DNA of 41,396 nt. Source: Anaerolineales bacterium (lineage in GTDB: Bacteria; Chloroflexota; Anaerolineae; Anaerolineales; Villigracilaceae). Shown one piece after another: positions 32,690-41,374 of the stretch (position 1 is the stretch's first letter; each line of letters starts with the position of its first letter). The notes under the pieces are model-generated. The model saw only the letters and a list, made by a program, of their open reading frames with translations, had not been told where the DNA came from and ran no database searches. A program made the translations under genes and the position numbers. The stretch spans positions 1 through 41,396 of the forward strand of contig CAKKRM010000171.1 in assembly GCA_919902735.1 (NCBI GenBank), given 5' to 3'.

Positions 32690-33766
32690 ATGAGTTCAAC
32701 CCCCTCCCATTATCGCGAAGAAGTATTAAAACCGTTTTTCAAGTACGTGAAGAGCGGCGAGTCATTTTATGTAGTTGGCGCGCCCAGCGTGGGAAAAACA
32801 AGGCTGATGGATTTCATCATGGGGGACGACCCGGATGCCCTTTGGGCAGGCGAAGAAGTGGATCGTAACTGGGTGAAAAGCCAATACCTCGGCGAAGACA
32901 TCGCCTCAAAAATATGGCTGGCACGCGTAGACATGAATCGCATGAGACATGAAAACGATTGGGGATTTCAATTTTATGAATTACTGCTGCACACCCTCCT
33001 GCTGACATGCAACCGATGCCCAACACTGGAAAAAATCGAAATCTTAAAGGGCGATTTGGCCGCGCTCGATTCGCAGGTTATCCAAAGCAAGGATGCGCTG
33101 ATGGCGCACCGCCTGCTCGAAATGTCTGTGAACATGATCTGCCAATCCTATAACATTCAGATCTGTTTTCTCTTCGATGAATTTGACGAGACCTACAAAT
33201 CCATGCCAAAGGAGGTATTTTCCCAACTGCGCGCCATTCGTGATGCCAACAAATACCGTCTAACCTATGTATTGTTTCTACGCAACTTGCCGGAGAATTT
33301 ACGCGTCCCCCTTGATAATGAAAGTTTCTACGAATTAATTTCACGCAACATGCTTGGGCTGGGTCCCTACTCCGCGATGGATACCTTCCACATCATTGGG
33401 CAGTTGGAAAAACGCCGCGACCATGAATTGAGCAAGGAAAGCCGCGAATGGGTGTGGGCAAACAGCGGGGGCCACCCCGGGTTGCTCCAGGCATTGTTTT
33501 CGTTAATTAAAGAAAAACCCCCCGCCCCTGCACAAATGCAAAACCTGGAACGGCTGGCAAAACAGGAACTGGTGAGCGAGGAATTTCGAAAGATTTCGGA
33601 TGGTCTGCTGGATGAAGAACAGGATGCCCTCAAAAAAATTGCGCATGGCGATCAAAATTCCGTCCCCCCCCTAACGGGCAAGCTGCTCCTCGCCAAAGGC
33701 ATGATCAAACCTTTGAACGGACGTATGATCTTTTTCAGCCCGCTATTTGGGTACTGGTTAAAGTGA
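32690..33766 (+). CDS. P-loop ATPase of the STAND/AAA-like type
   Basis: This 358-residue protein has a Walker A motif VVGAPSVGKTRL (about 28-39) and a Walker B ICFLFDEFDETY. A sensor-like segment YVLFLRNLPENLR follows, and then the helical region WVWANSGGHPGLLQALFSL, whose GGHPxLLQ pattern is common in STAND-like bacterial ATPases. A C-terminal winged-helix-like part follows (LTGKLLLAKGMIKPLNGRM). No fused effector or repeat domain is seen, so it probably works with partners. I chose the ATG at 32690 because AGGAGAACACC lies before it; an earlier ATG at 32651 is possible. It is the last gene of the plus operon, and its final 9 bp overlap the 3' end of the convergent radical SAM gene. Confidence 0.85.
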   Translation: MSSTPSHYREEVLKPFFKYVKSGESFYVVGAPSVGKTRLMDFIMGDDPDALWAGEEVDRNWVKSQYLGEDIASKIWLARVDMNRMRHENDWGFQFYELLLHTLLLTCNRCPTLEKIEILKGDLAALDSQVIQSKDALMAHRLLEMSVNMICQSYNIQICFLFDEFDETYKSMPKEVFSQLRAIRDANKYRLTYVLFLRNLPENLRVPLDNESFYELISRNMLGLGPYSAMDTFHIIGQLEKRRDHELSKESREWVWANSGGHPGLLQALFSLIKEKPPAPAQMQNLERLAKQELVSEEFRKISDGLLDEEQDALKKIAHGDQNSVPPLTGKLLLAKGMIKPLNGRMIFFSPLFGYWLK

Positions 33767-35200
33767 TCTGTTGGCGTACTTCAAAATACGCAGGCCTTCC
33801 AACCTCAACGCTTCAGGGAAAACGGTTTTATAGATATTGCAATTGGGCGACTTCACATCATAACGCCCGGTTGCGCGGTATGTCGCCAGCGAACAGCCGC
33901 CTGCGCACCAGTGTTTCCATTCGCAGGTCTTGCAGCCTTCCTTTTCCACAACTGGGAGATTTTGAAGCCCCGTTTTGTCCATGCGAATAATACTCAAGGG
34001 GTCTTGATCGTGGATACTTGCACTTGGCTTCCGAATTAGCATCTGGCACTTGGCGATCTGCCCATTCTGGTCGAAGACCAGATAATTCTCGCCAACATCG
34101 CAAGTGCGTACATGCAAACCATGCAAATTTGCGCGGTCAATAATACTTCCGAGCGAGTTGCAGCGCGGCAGGTTGGATTCAATCACTTTAAAGGCTTTCA
34201 GCAATCCCGCAATCATCCCCTCATCGTTGTATTGCAAACCTGCCTGTTGCATTGAAAGTTCATTTTCACGATAGAAATTCAAATTAAAGGGGATGTCTTT
34301 TCTTAATATCCATTCCAGCAGGTCGGGCAATCCGTCAATTGTTTTTGCGCTCACAGTAACGGATATGTTTGGAACAAGCCCGTTGGAAAGTGCGCGGTCT
34401 ATGCCTGCTGAAACTTCGGCAAAGGAGCCTTGTCCGCCTGCATGGGGGCGTTGGCTGTCGTGATCATCTCCCAACCCATCGAGCGAGATCATTAAACGGA
34501 TATTCAATGAGGCAAGGGTCTGGGCAATCTCATCGGTGATGAGGGTTCCATTGCTAAGTAAAACTGCTTCGAGATTCAATCCAGCTTCTTCGATCTGCAA
34601 CTTTGCATACTCGTGCAACTGAAGAATGAACGGAAAACGAATGAGAGGCTCGCCTCCCGCATATTTCAACTTAATGCGCTTGTACCGATGAATCTGTGCG
34701 GATCGAAGGATGGACTGAATTGCGGCCTGCGCGGTTTCGATGGACATATCCTCGCGTACATGAGGGAGGTAACAATAGGAGCAGCGCAAATTGCAGCGGT
34801 CAGTGATGTGAAGCCATGCGGTCAGCATATCGGGATGGGAGGCTGGCGCTGTCTGGGATGCATCTGCCTCCAGCAAGCCTTGCGAAAGAAAGCGATTCAG
34901 CAGGGAGGATGTTTGGGTGTTTTTTTGGGGGGAATGCCTGGGGCGAGAATCAAAGCCATTTAAAATGGAAACAGCATCCCGATTAAGAACAGAGGCGCCG
35001 CGCTGTCCATGAGGGGAAAGGTAAATTTGAAAGTTGTCGTCGAGCGGGAGGCGGATCATTCCATCGGGAATGCGCAGCGAATCCAAATTTAATGAAGTGG
35101 GGCGGGGAATATCGAGGGAGGATGAACAGGCGCAATCCCCTTCCATCACTCGGTGCGATTCGGGGCTGGTTAATAAGAGGGGGATATTTTGAGGCGTCAT
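33758..35200 (-). CDS. Radical SAM/SPASM peptide-modifying enzyme
   Basis: This 480-residue enzyme has the radical SAM cluster motif CNLRCSYCYLPH (C136, C140, C143), then KYAGGEPLIRFPF and LMISLDGLGDDHD. The C-terminal SPASM domain has all seven cysteines for auxiliary clusters: C367, C385, C423, C426, C432, C436 and C454. SPASM enzymes usually modify peptides or protein side chains (thioether crosslinks, epimerisation, decarboxylation). Residues about 45-115 could be a leader-binding domain, and an unusual CAC occurs at 23-25. The gene follows the STAND-TPR gene by 15 bp with ACGGAGACGAC as ribosome binding site. No separate precursor peptide is seen nearby, so the target may be a partner protein. 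Confidence 0.92.
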   Translation of the reverse strand: MTPQNIPLLLTSPESHRVMEGDCACSSSLDIPRPTSLNLDSLRIPDGMIRLPLDDNFQIYLSPHGQRGASVLNRDAVSILNGFDSRPRHSPQKNTQTSSLLNRFLSQGLLEADASQTAPASHPDMLTAWLHITDRCNLRCSYCYLPHVREDMSIETAQAAIQSILRSAQIHRYKRIKLKYAGGEPLIRFPFILQLHEYAKLQIEEAGLNLEAVLLSNGTLITDEIAQTLASLNIRLMISLDGLGDDHDSQRPHAGGQGSFAEVSAGIDRALSNGLVPNISVTVSAKTIDGLPDLLEWILRKDIPFNLNFYRENELSMQQAGLQYNDEGMIAGLLKAFKVIESNLPRCNSLGSIIDRANLHGLHVRTCDVGENYLVFDQNGQIAKCQMLIRKPSASIHDQDPLSIIRMDKTGLQNLPVVEKEGCKTCEWKHWCAGGCSLATYRATGRYDVKSPNCNIYKTVFPEALRLEGLRILKYANRSL

Positions 35201-35215
35201 GTCGTCTCCGTGTTG

Positions 35216-37951
35216 TTATTTGGTGAGGCTTGTGGTTTCCAGGGTTGCCTTGAGGGTTTTGCGTGTTTTTGAAAGCGCGGCTTTTTCGGCTGGCGGGAGG
35301 CGGTCTATTTTTGCCAGTAATCTTTTTACATAGATCAGGGTTTTATCGATTCCTTCTGCGCCTTCAAATATGTGCAGACGCTCCTGCATTCGGTCGAGGC
35401 TTTCTTCGTAGCGGCGTTGATAAAAGCCTGAGGCTTTGTTGCGGGATGCCCATGCGGTTGCCATGCGGCTGGTTGCCTCGAAATAATGTTTGAAGGCAGT
35501 GTTGTACTCCCTCTGCAAATAGGCGATATCGCCGAGAGCAATATCGGCCTTGGCAATAAAAAAATCGATGCCTTCGGCTTGGGCGAGTTTTTGCGACCTG
35601 GCTGCATGTGCGCCACCTTTTTTCAGGTTTTCCTTTTGTTCCTTTCCGGTTGTTTGCATTGCCATTTTATAGTAGGTGACGGCGATATCGTCGAGGGTGT
35701 CTGCCTGCTGGTGTTTTTTGCCAAGGTCGAGGCTCAACTGGAGTGATTCATTCAAATATTTCAAGGCGTTTGGGAAAACTCCTTTTTCACGGTATGTGGA
35801 ACCTATTTCATTTTTCACGACAATTAAATAGTCGCGATCGCGCAGGCGTTGAAATGTACGTTCGGCGTCAAATAACTCTGCGAGGGCGGCGTCGAAGTCA
35901 TTCATAAATCGTTTCATTCTGCCGAGGCTGATGCGGGCCAATGCCTGCCCGCGATTGCTGTGCGCGGCTTCAAAAGCCTGGTATGCTTTTGTGAACAAAT
36001 CCACGGCCACGGGAATGCGTCCGCCGTCTTCCATGATCAGCCCGAAGGTGTTGTAGCTCAATCCGAGTTCATAGGGGATATCGAGGGTGCGCCTGATGTT
36101 CAACCCGCGCCCAATAAAAGTTTTGGCCCGTTCCATATCTCCCAACAGGAAATAAATATAGCCCATATTATTCAGCACCCTGGCCTTGTGCTTCTTTGCC
36201 TCAAGAGCTTTCGCGGGTATTTTTAGCGCCTTTTTATAATAGAGCAGCGATTTATCGTATTCATCGCGCACGCGGTAGGCATAGCCCCAATTGTTATATA
36301 CCTGGCCGAGTTGTTTCTGCAAGTGGGTACGTTCGGAACCTGGGGACGTTTTATTGATGAGCCGCTGGTAAATGGATTCGGCTTCTTTTGCGTGTTTGAT
36401 GGCTTCCTTTGGGTTTCCTGTGTAGCTATCCAATTCGACGAGGAGCATTAATGTGGTGGCGCGCAGGGCGGGTTCCACGTTCGGTCTTCTGACGAATGCG
36501 TGCCAAATTCCTCCGGCCTTGGTGTAATCATCCCGCCGGAAGGCGGTTAATGCAACCCGGAAATCGTAGTTATCGCGTTCGCGCTTTGATATGCTGTTCT
36601 TGACCCCGTCCACTTCGCGGTTTAGCAATTCACAATAAGCAAGTTCATTGTAATGAACGGCGGTTATAAAACGGGTTTCGTAATATTTCAACCCGTTGTT
36701 CAAATCCAATCTTAAGCGATAATATAATTCCTCCGCCAGCAGGGCACGTTCACGATCATTTTTGGGAATATATCCGCCTTCAAGCAGTTTTTGGTTATCG
36801 ATCTCCCTCTGATACCAATCAAGAACCAGGTCATAAGGTTTTTCTTTTTCATCGGAGTTTTCAGCAGGCCAGACATGGTCATTAACCAATTTTCGCATTT
36901 CGTCATGCAAGTTGACAATCAAACGGCCATCTTCAATTTCGCGGTATTTGATAAAGCTAAATCTCATCAATTCATCCAGGAGGGGTTTAACTTCGTCGAT
37001 GGACAGGCCCAACAGGACGCTTAAGAGCGAGGCTTCCATTCGGCGCCATGCAAATGCCATAAAAAGGATTGCCATCTTTTTGTGCGTTTCGAGACGGCGC
37101 ACCCAACCTACAAGTTCCGCGGCAAATGAGCCGGGGGAGTCGAGCAGTTCATCCAGTGAACCGACATTATTGGCAAGCCAATCGTATACCAGCGCAACAT
37201 ACAGGGGACGGCCTGCAGTCCGTTCATAGATCTGTTGAAATTTTTCCTCTTCAATTGAAACGGTCAGGTCAAAGTTTGTGGAAAAATATTGTTTGATCTC
37301 ATTCAGCCCGAGGAGCGGGAGGCGGCGCGTCCAAACCGCTCCGCCAAACTTCGTTAAATCCATTTCCTTGCGCCCCGCAAAGACAATGACTGTCTTGTGT
37401 CTCCATTCCTCGCGCCCCTCCGCCATCTCCCGTTCCAGGCGGTCAATATCATTCAATAAATTTTCCAGGATCCATTCCTCCACTCCCCGCATTTCCTCGC
37501 ATGTATCAAACAGGATCAGCACCTTTTTCCTGCTGTTCAATACTTCCCTATATTCATCAAGGAATTTTTCGTATGCGTGTTCAAAGCGGTCCTGGTGATC
37601 GGCGCCTGATAGTTCGGCATCTTCATACAAATCCCGTATCTCCCTTTGAAAGGGACCCTGGGGGTCAAACTTTAATCGAATCGCCAGTTCATCCAACAAA
37701 CCAAAGTTGGTCTGGTTGCTGGTATCGTAAAAATCAATAATTCCAGTGGCGGCAAGGGAGTCGCCATATTCGGCGTGGGATATTTTTTCATATTGTTCAA
37801 GCAGGCGTGTTTTTCCAATGCCGCCATCGCCTGGAATATGCAGTATCCACTCAGCGCTTTCCCCTCTTAAAATGGAGTGGAATATTTCAATCTGTTCCTC
37901 CCTTCCAACAAAGATCGACTTGCTTAGTGATGGTGAAAACGCGAGGGTCAT
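35216..37951 (-). CDS. STAND NTPase with C-terminal TPR array
   Basis: This 911-residue protein begins FVGREEQIEIF, typical of AP-ATPase-like STAND proteins, with Walker A GDGGIGKT (about 41-48) and Walker B VLILFDTCEEM. A sensor-like VFAGRKEMD and GLNEIKQYF follow, and then a winged-helix-like region. From about residue 480 to 850 it carries tetratricopeptide repeats, with clear units such as VYNNWGYAYRVRDEYDKSLLYYKKAL and VLNNMGYIYFLLGDMERA. STAND proteins oligomerise on sensing a ligand through their repeats and then activate an effector. I chose the ATG at 37951 because CTGGAGGCTAAA precedes it, whereas the ATG at 37969 has no ribosome binding site. It lies between the CHAT and radical SAM genes in one operon. 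Confidence 0.9.
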   Translation of the reverse strand: MTLAFSPSLSKSIFVGREEQIEIFHSILRGESAEWILHIPGDGGIGKTRLLEQYEKISHAEYGDSLAATGIIDFYDTSNQTNFGLLDELAIRLKFDPQGPFQREIRDLYEDAELSGADHQDRFEHAYEKFLDEYREVLNSRKKVLILFDTCEEMRGVEEWILENLLNDIDRLEREMAEGREEWRHKTVIVFAGRKEMDLTKFGGAVWTRRLPLLGLNEIKQYFSTNFDLTVSIEEEKFQQIYERTAGRPLYVALVYDWLANNVGSLDELLDSPGSFAAELVGWVRRLETHKKMAILFMAFAWRRMEASLLSVLLGLSIDEVKPLLDELMRFSFIKYREIEDGRLIVNLHDEMRKLVNDHVWPAENSDEKEKPYDLVLDWYQREIDNQKLLEGGYIPKNDRERALLAEELYYRLRLDLNNGLKYYETRFITAVHYNELAYCELLNREVDGVKNSISKRERDNYDFRVALTAFRRDDYTKAGGIWHAFVRRPNVEPALRATTLMLLVELDSYTGNPKEAIKHAKEAESIYQRLINKTSPGSERTHLQKQLGQVYNNWGYAYRVRDEYDKSLLYYKKALKIPAKALEAKKHKARVLNNMGYIYFLLGDMERAKTFIGRGLNIRRTLDIPYELGLSYNTFGLIMEDGGRIPVAVDLFTKAYQAFEAAHSNRGQALARISLGRMKRFMNDFDAALAELFDAERTFQRLRDRDYLIVVKNEIGSTYREKGVFPNALKYLNESLQLSLDLGKKHQQADTLDDIAVTYYKMAMQTTGKEQKENLKKGGAHAARSQKLAQAEGIDFFIAKADIALGDIAYLQREYNTAFKHYFEATSRMATAWASRNKASGFYQRRYEESLDRMQERLHIFEGAEGIDKTLIYVKRLLAKIDRLPPAEKAALSKTRKTLKATLETTSLTK

Positions 37952-37975
37952 TTTAGCCTCCAGAAACATGGAAAA

Positions 37976-40417
37976 TCACAAATAGTGGGATGGGTCGCCA
38001 TATAACACCCATCCCGCCCAAAAGTCATCCGGTTTGTTTCGCATTGCCAGCCTGGATTGCCTTACGGATTCACCAAGCGTCTCCCCTGCCAATGCGTGCC
38101 TGTAAAATGTCAGCGCAAATTCACGCGCCCAATCATCCCTCACCCCCCACAACGGACCCAGGCAACCCTTGGCCCCCCCTCTTAAGGTTGAAATTGCAAC
38201 GCCCTCCATAAATTCGCCCCTGGGCGATTGCGCATTATTCGTTGTTTGAGTTTGGGCAGATTTACAAGCGCTTAAATAAATAAACGCTGAACTGCTTAGC
38301 TGGCGCTCAAACTCCTCCGCCAGCCATGGGTAATCCTTCAATACCAAACTGCTCTTTTGAGGAACATCCACGTTAAAACGGCCATGCCCGGCATAATGAA
38401 TTAGCCGATAGGAAGTATTACTTAACTTTAAAGCCATGGCATTTACAGTGGCTTTTTCGTGGATCAATACATCAACCTGCCATTTTTTCTTTTCCAACAG
38501 GCTGGCAACTTCCTGCGCCTCCTGCTCCGCCTCAGGCAGGTCGCCCGTCGGATTCCCAATAACGAGGGCATGCATTGAGTTTTCCGGGAGCGTGGGGTGA
38601 ACAATATACCTGTCTCTGATTTGCGGTTTGCGCGCCATGGCATGGCGCAAGCAGAGATATTCCGAACCATCATGAAATAATTCCCAGGGGATGTCGCTAT
38701 AATTAGCCACCAACTGGAAATTAGCATCCTTGTAGCGGGCAATAAAGTCACGCGCCTCCCGCGGAAGGTACGCAGCAAAAGAGGCAACGCCCGTCTGCTT
38801 CATGTTGCTGCGCCAGTCATCCCAACTATAATGCTGATGGGTATAGATACGTTCGGCAGGCCACATGGATTGCCCAACCTCACCCGACAAATACCAGGTT
38901 GTGTGATACTCAGACGGGGATGAGAACAGGCTTATAAAATTTATATTCTCGGATGGTTTTGTTGAATACTCATCAATAATTTCTACAAGGTTGGCTGCAT
39001 TGCCCTGGCCTACCAACTCCAACAGTTCCACATCAGAATCCAGGGCAAGTCTTAATTCCACAAGTTTCTGTAAATCGCCTTCGCGATTGGCAGGGTCAAA
39101 TCGGTTAATTTGCCTTCTTAATTCATCCTCAACATACTTTAACGCATCCTTTTGCATCGACACGGCAATGACGGCGGCATGGAATAAAATTTCACGCACA
39201 ATCGTCGGATCAAAACTGTCAAATTCAGCATACAAATCTTTGATGATCTGGTGCAAGCGGATGTTCTCCTGCGTATGAAGAATGGACAAAACCTTCTGAA
39301 GCAATTTTCGCAGGGAGCGTTCCACTTCATACGCATTCGGCGTCATACGAATAAGATTTAATGGGGGATTCCGCAACTCCATAATTTTGTGGGTAACCCA
39401 GGCCGAGTCTGCAGAGCGAAAATCCTCAGGCAGGTCATCCACAGCGTTAAAAAGTCTTTTCAAGATATCCGGCTTGAACCAGCGCGGAACAGAAGCAACC
39501 TCAACAAATCTTTTAACCCAATCATCCGTATCCACCAAAATATGCCGCCGAATAACCTCATCGTATAATTTTTCGGCAAGCGGGATGCGGTGCTCCTCCA
39601 CCGCATCCGCTTTTACCCCCATCCTGTCCAGTTCGTATACGATCATCTCCGTGCTATAGGGATGCCCATTTGAAAGGTCATAGATAAACCTTGTTGCAGG
39701 CCGGTAATAACCATCCAGCGTCAAAGCGCTGACATGGTCACCCGTATATTCAAAATTAAAAGGATCCATGGGGTATGCAGAAGCGACCCGTTTGAAATAG
39801 CTGGGCCAACTGCTTTCACGAATACGCCTGCCTCTTCCAGCAAGAAATAAAGCCACACCCGGAGAACGTTCCGCCTCCAAAAAAAGGCGTAAAAAATCCG
39901 TACCCAGCCAATTAAACAATTCCTGCGGGCAATATTCCGTTTTATCGAGCATCAGAATAAAAGGGGAATGAATTCGCGTTTGAATTTCGACCAAAATGCC
40001 GATAAATTCCTTCACCAAAGGCATGTGCTCACCACCCTGTTCCCGTCCTCTTTGAATGTTCTCCAAAATAGCGCTTGCAGAAGCCGCCAGGCTGGCAACT
40101 TCCGACCTCCTGCTCAACTGCTCGCAAATCGAACGTAAAACCTCGGAAATTAACCCAATTTGATCCTGCCCATCCCGCCAATTGTAGGAAGATTCAATGG
40201 TGATGAAGGGTAATTGCCTTGTTTCACAAAGCTCCTTAACCACATTCAGGATGCGTGTTTTTCCAATCCCCTCAATCCCATAAAACTCAAGGGCGCCAAA
40301 TGGCAGGCTCGTGTCCGTCTTGAAGCCGCTGGCCTCAATTTTCACCAGCATATCCTCTGTTAACTTTCGCTGGTCTTCGCGATCGATGGGTCTATCAGTG
40401 GTTGGATAATTTGACAT
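37976..40417 (-). CDS. P-loop NTPase fused to a CHAT (caspase-like) protease
   Basis: This 813-residue protein has an N-terminal P-loop module, with Walker A YGIEGIGKT (about 46-54) and a Walker B-like FILMLDKTEY. A helical middle follows, then a C-terminal CHAT domain. The catalytic pair is intact: H678 in HYAGHGRF and C718 in YLSACKSA. Flanking blocks are also typical: IPWELFHDGSEYL, MHALVIGNPTGDLPEAEQEAQEV, STLRGGAKGCLGPLW and a C-terminal DFWAGWVLYGDP. CHAT peptidases act as effectors in several bacterial conflict systems, cleaving protein targets after activation. The ATG at 40417 has GGAAGAGACCA upstream and overlaps the end of the GNAT gene by 58 bp. The STAND-TPR gene follows after about 24 bp. 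Confidence 0.92.
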   Translation of the reverse strand: MSNYPTTDRPIDREDQRKLTEDMLVKIEASGFKTDTSLPFGALEFYGIEGIGKTRILNVVKELCETRQLPFITIESSYNWRDGQDQIGLISEVLRSICEQLSRRSEVASLAASASAILENIQRGREQGGEHMPLVKEFIGILVEIQTRIHSPFILMLDKTEYCPQELFNWLGTDFLRLFLEAERSPGVALFLAGRGRRIRESSWPSYFKRVASAYPMDPFNFEYTGDHVSALTLDGYYRPATRFIYDLSNGHPYSTEMIVYELDRMGVKADAVEEHRIPLAEKLYDEVIRRHILVDTDDWVKRFVEVASVPRWFKPDILKRLFNAVDDLPEDFRSADSAWVTHKIMELRNPPLNLIRMTPNAYEVERSLRKLLQKVLSILHTQENIRLHQIIKDLYAEFDSFDPTIVREILFHAAVIAVSMQKDALKYVEDELRRQINRFDPANREGDLQKLVELRLALDSDVELLELVGQGNAANLVEIIDEYSTKPSENINFISLFSSPSEYHTTWYLSGEVGQSMWPAERIYTHQHYSWDDWRSNMKQTGVASFAAYLPREARDFIARYKDANFQLVANYSDIPWELFHDGSEYLCLRHAMARKPQIRDRYIVHPTLPENSMHALVIGNPTGDLPEAEQEAQEVASLLEKKKWQVDVLIHEKATVNAMALKLSNTSYRLIHYAGHGRFNVDVPQKSSLVLKDYPWLAEEFERQLSSSAFIYLSACKSAQTQTTNNAQSPRGEFMEGVAISTLRGGAKGCLGPLWGVRDDWAREFALTFYRHALAGETLGESVRQSRLAMRNKPDDFWAGWVLYGDPSHYL

Positions 40418-40928
40418 TGGTCTCTTCCATGCCTGTCAGATAAGAGGAGTTGCATCTTTATTTCTTCCACAACAGAATTCCGGTGTGGAAGATACAACTT
40501 CCTTCTGGAATGCTCCGCAAACCCCTGCCTTCGAAACAAACGCAACGAAATAAAATTATCCTCAAGAATATCTGCAGTTAAAGTTTCATACCCGTAAGCA
40601 GGAGCAGCCGCAATGACACGCTCCACCAATCTCGTCCCCGCGTTTTCTGCCTGTATTCAGGCAACAGTACGATGCCCACATTCCCCACAACTCGTTCATT
40701 TTTGTCCTCGGGAAACAACCTGCAAAAACCTGCCAGCGAGTTGCGCCGCCTCGCTACCAGAAGCAATCGTCCGCTTCGCCGATCCGCGCCTTCATCCAAC
40801 ACCTTTTCCCAATCCGGGGTGGGAGCGAATCTTCCAGTCTGCAGAAATCCCCCCTCGGCAGCGACATGATTGATAAGATCAGTAACCTGTTCGCGGTCGC
40901 GAGGAAGAAAAAGGTGATACGTAAACAT
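40360..40928 (-). CDS. GNAT acetyltransferase, interrupted by a frameshift
   Basis: The N-terminal frame (40928 to about 40650) reads MFTYHLFLPRDREQVTDLIN, RLLLVARRRNSLAGFCRLFPEDKNERV and VGNVGIVLLPEYRQK. The C-terminal frame continues with AGTRLVERVIAAAPAYGYETLTADILEDN, a GNAT acetyl-CoA-binding region, then SLRLFRRQGFAEHSRRKLYL. One extra A in the GAAAAC run near 40650 restores a single frame of about 190 residues (RQKNAGTRLVERV). It would then be a normal N-acetyltransferase, possibly acting on ribosomal-protein or small-molecule amines. A TATAAT box (40932-40927) overlaps the ATG at 40928, so either the true start lies further in or that promoter serves only the genes below. The gene heads the CHAT operon. 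Confidence 0.72.
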
Positions 40929-40956
40929 TATAGCAAAAACTCATACCTAAAATCAA
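40927..40956 (-). promoter_or_regulatory. Promoter of the GNAT-CHAT-STAND-radical SAM operon
   Basis: On the minus strand TTGATT (40956-40951) and a perfect TATAAT (40932-40927) are 18 nt apart. The predicted start of transcription is near 40920, inside the first codons of the GNAT frame. Confidence 0.6.
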
Positions 40957-41127
40957 GAAACCGAAAATCGAACGAATCTTCCCATAACTGGATAATTTTT
41001 ATAAAAGATGGGATATTGAGGGATGATAATACGCAGTACAAACACACTCCGATTCTAGCACACCCGCCTCTTTTCGGACTTTGAAATGATCCCGTTTCGA
41101 AATACATTCCCCAGCTGAAAATTAAAA

Positions 41128-41152
41128 CAAAAAGCCGCCCAAAACGGACGGC
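41128..41152 (-). terminator. Terminator of the rRNA operon
   Basis: On the minus strand GCCGTCC and GGGCGGC pair around a GTTTT-type loop and are followed by TTTTTG. It sits 21 bp after the 5S gene. The gap from 40957 to 41127 shows no gene. Confidence 0.85.
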
Positions 41153-41172
41153 ATAAAAGAAAAAGAAAAGCC

Positions 41173-41291
41173 CCTTGGCAATGACCTACTCTCCCAGGAG
41201 GTCGCCCTCCAAGTACCATCGGCGCTGACATGCTTAACTTCCGGGTTCGGTATGGGACCGGGTGTACCCACGTCGCTCAAATCACCAAGGG
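41173..41291 (-). rRNA. rrf: 5S ribosomal RNA
   Basis: On the minus strand the gene reads CCCTTGGTGATTTGAGCGAC, with CCCATACCGAACCCGGAAGT in loop B/C and GCCGATGGTACTT, and ends GGTCATTGCCAAGG. The two ends pair (CCTTGG with CCAAGG) as the 5S acceptor-like stem. The length is 119 nt. Confidence 0.95.
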
Positions 41292-41374
41292 ACAATTTCA
41301 CAAAATTGTCACTAAATAGCAGATTGATATTGATGTAGTTTTTTGAAAAGTACCAAGTTCTCCGCATCACGGAA

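Noticed and set aside
40927-40932. TATAAT at the GNAT start as a leaderless promoter
   Set aside because: The box overlaps the ATG itself, and no ATG lies 8 nt downstream, so the leaderless pattern seen at three other genes does not apply.
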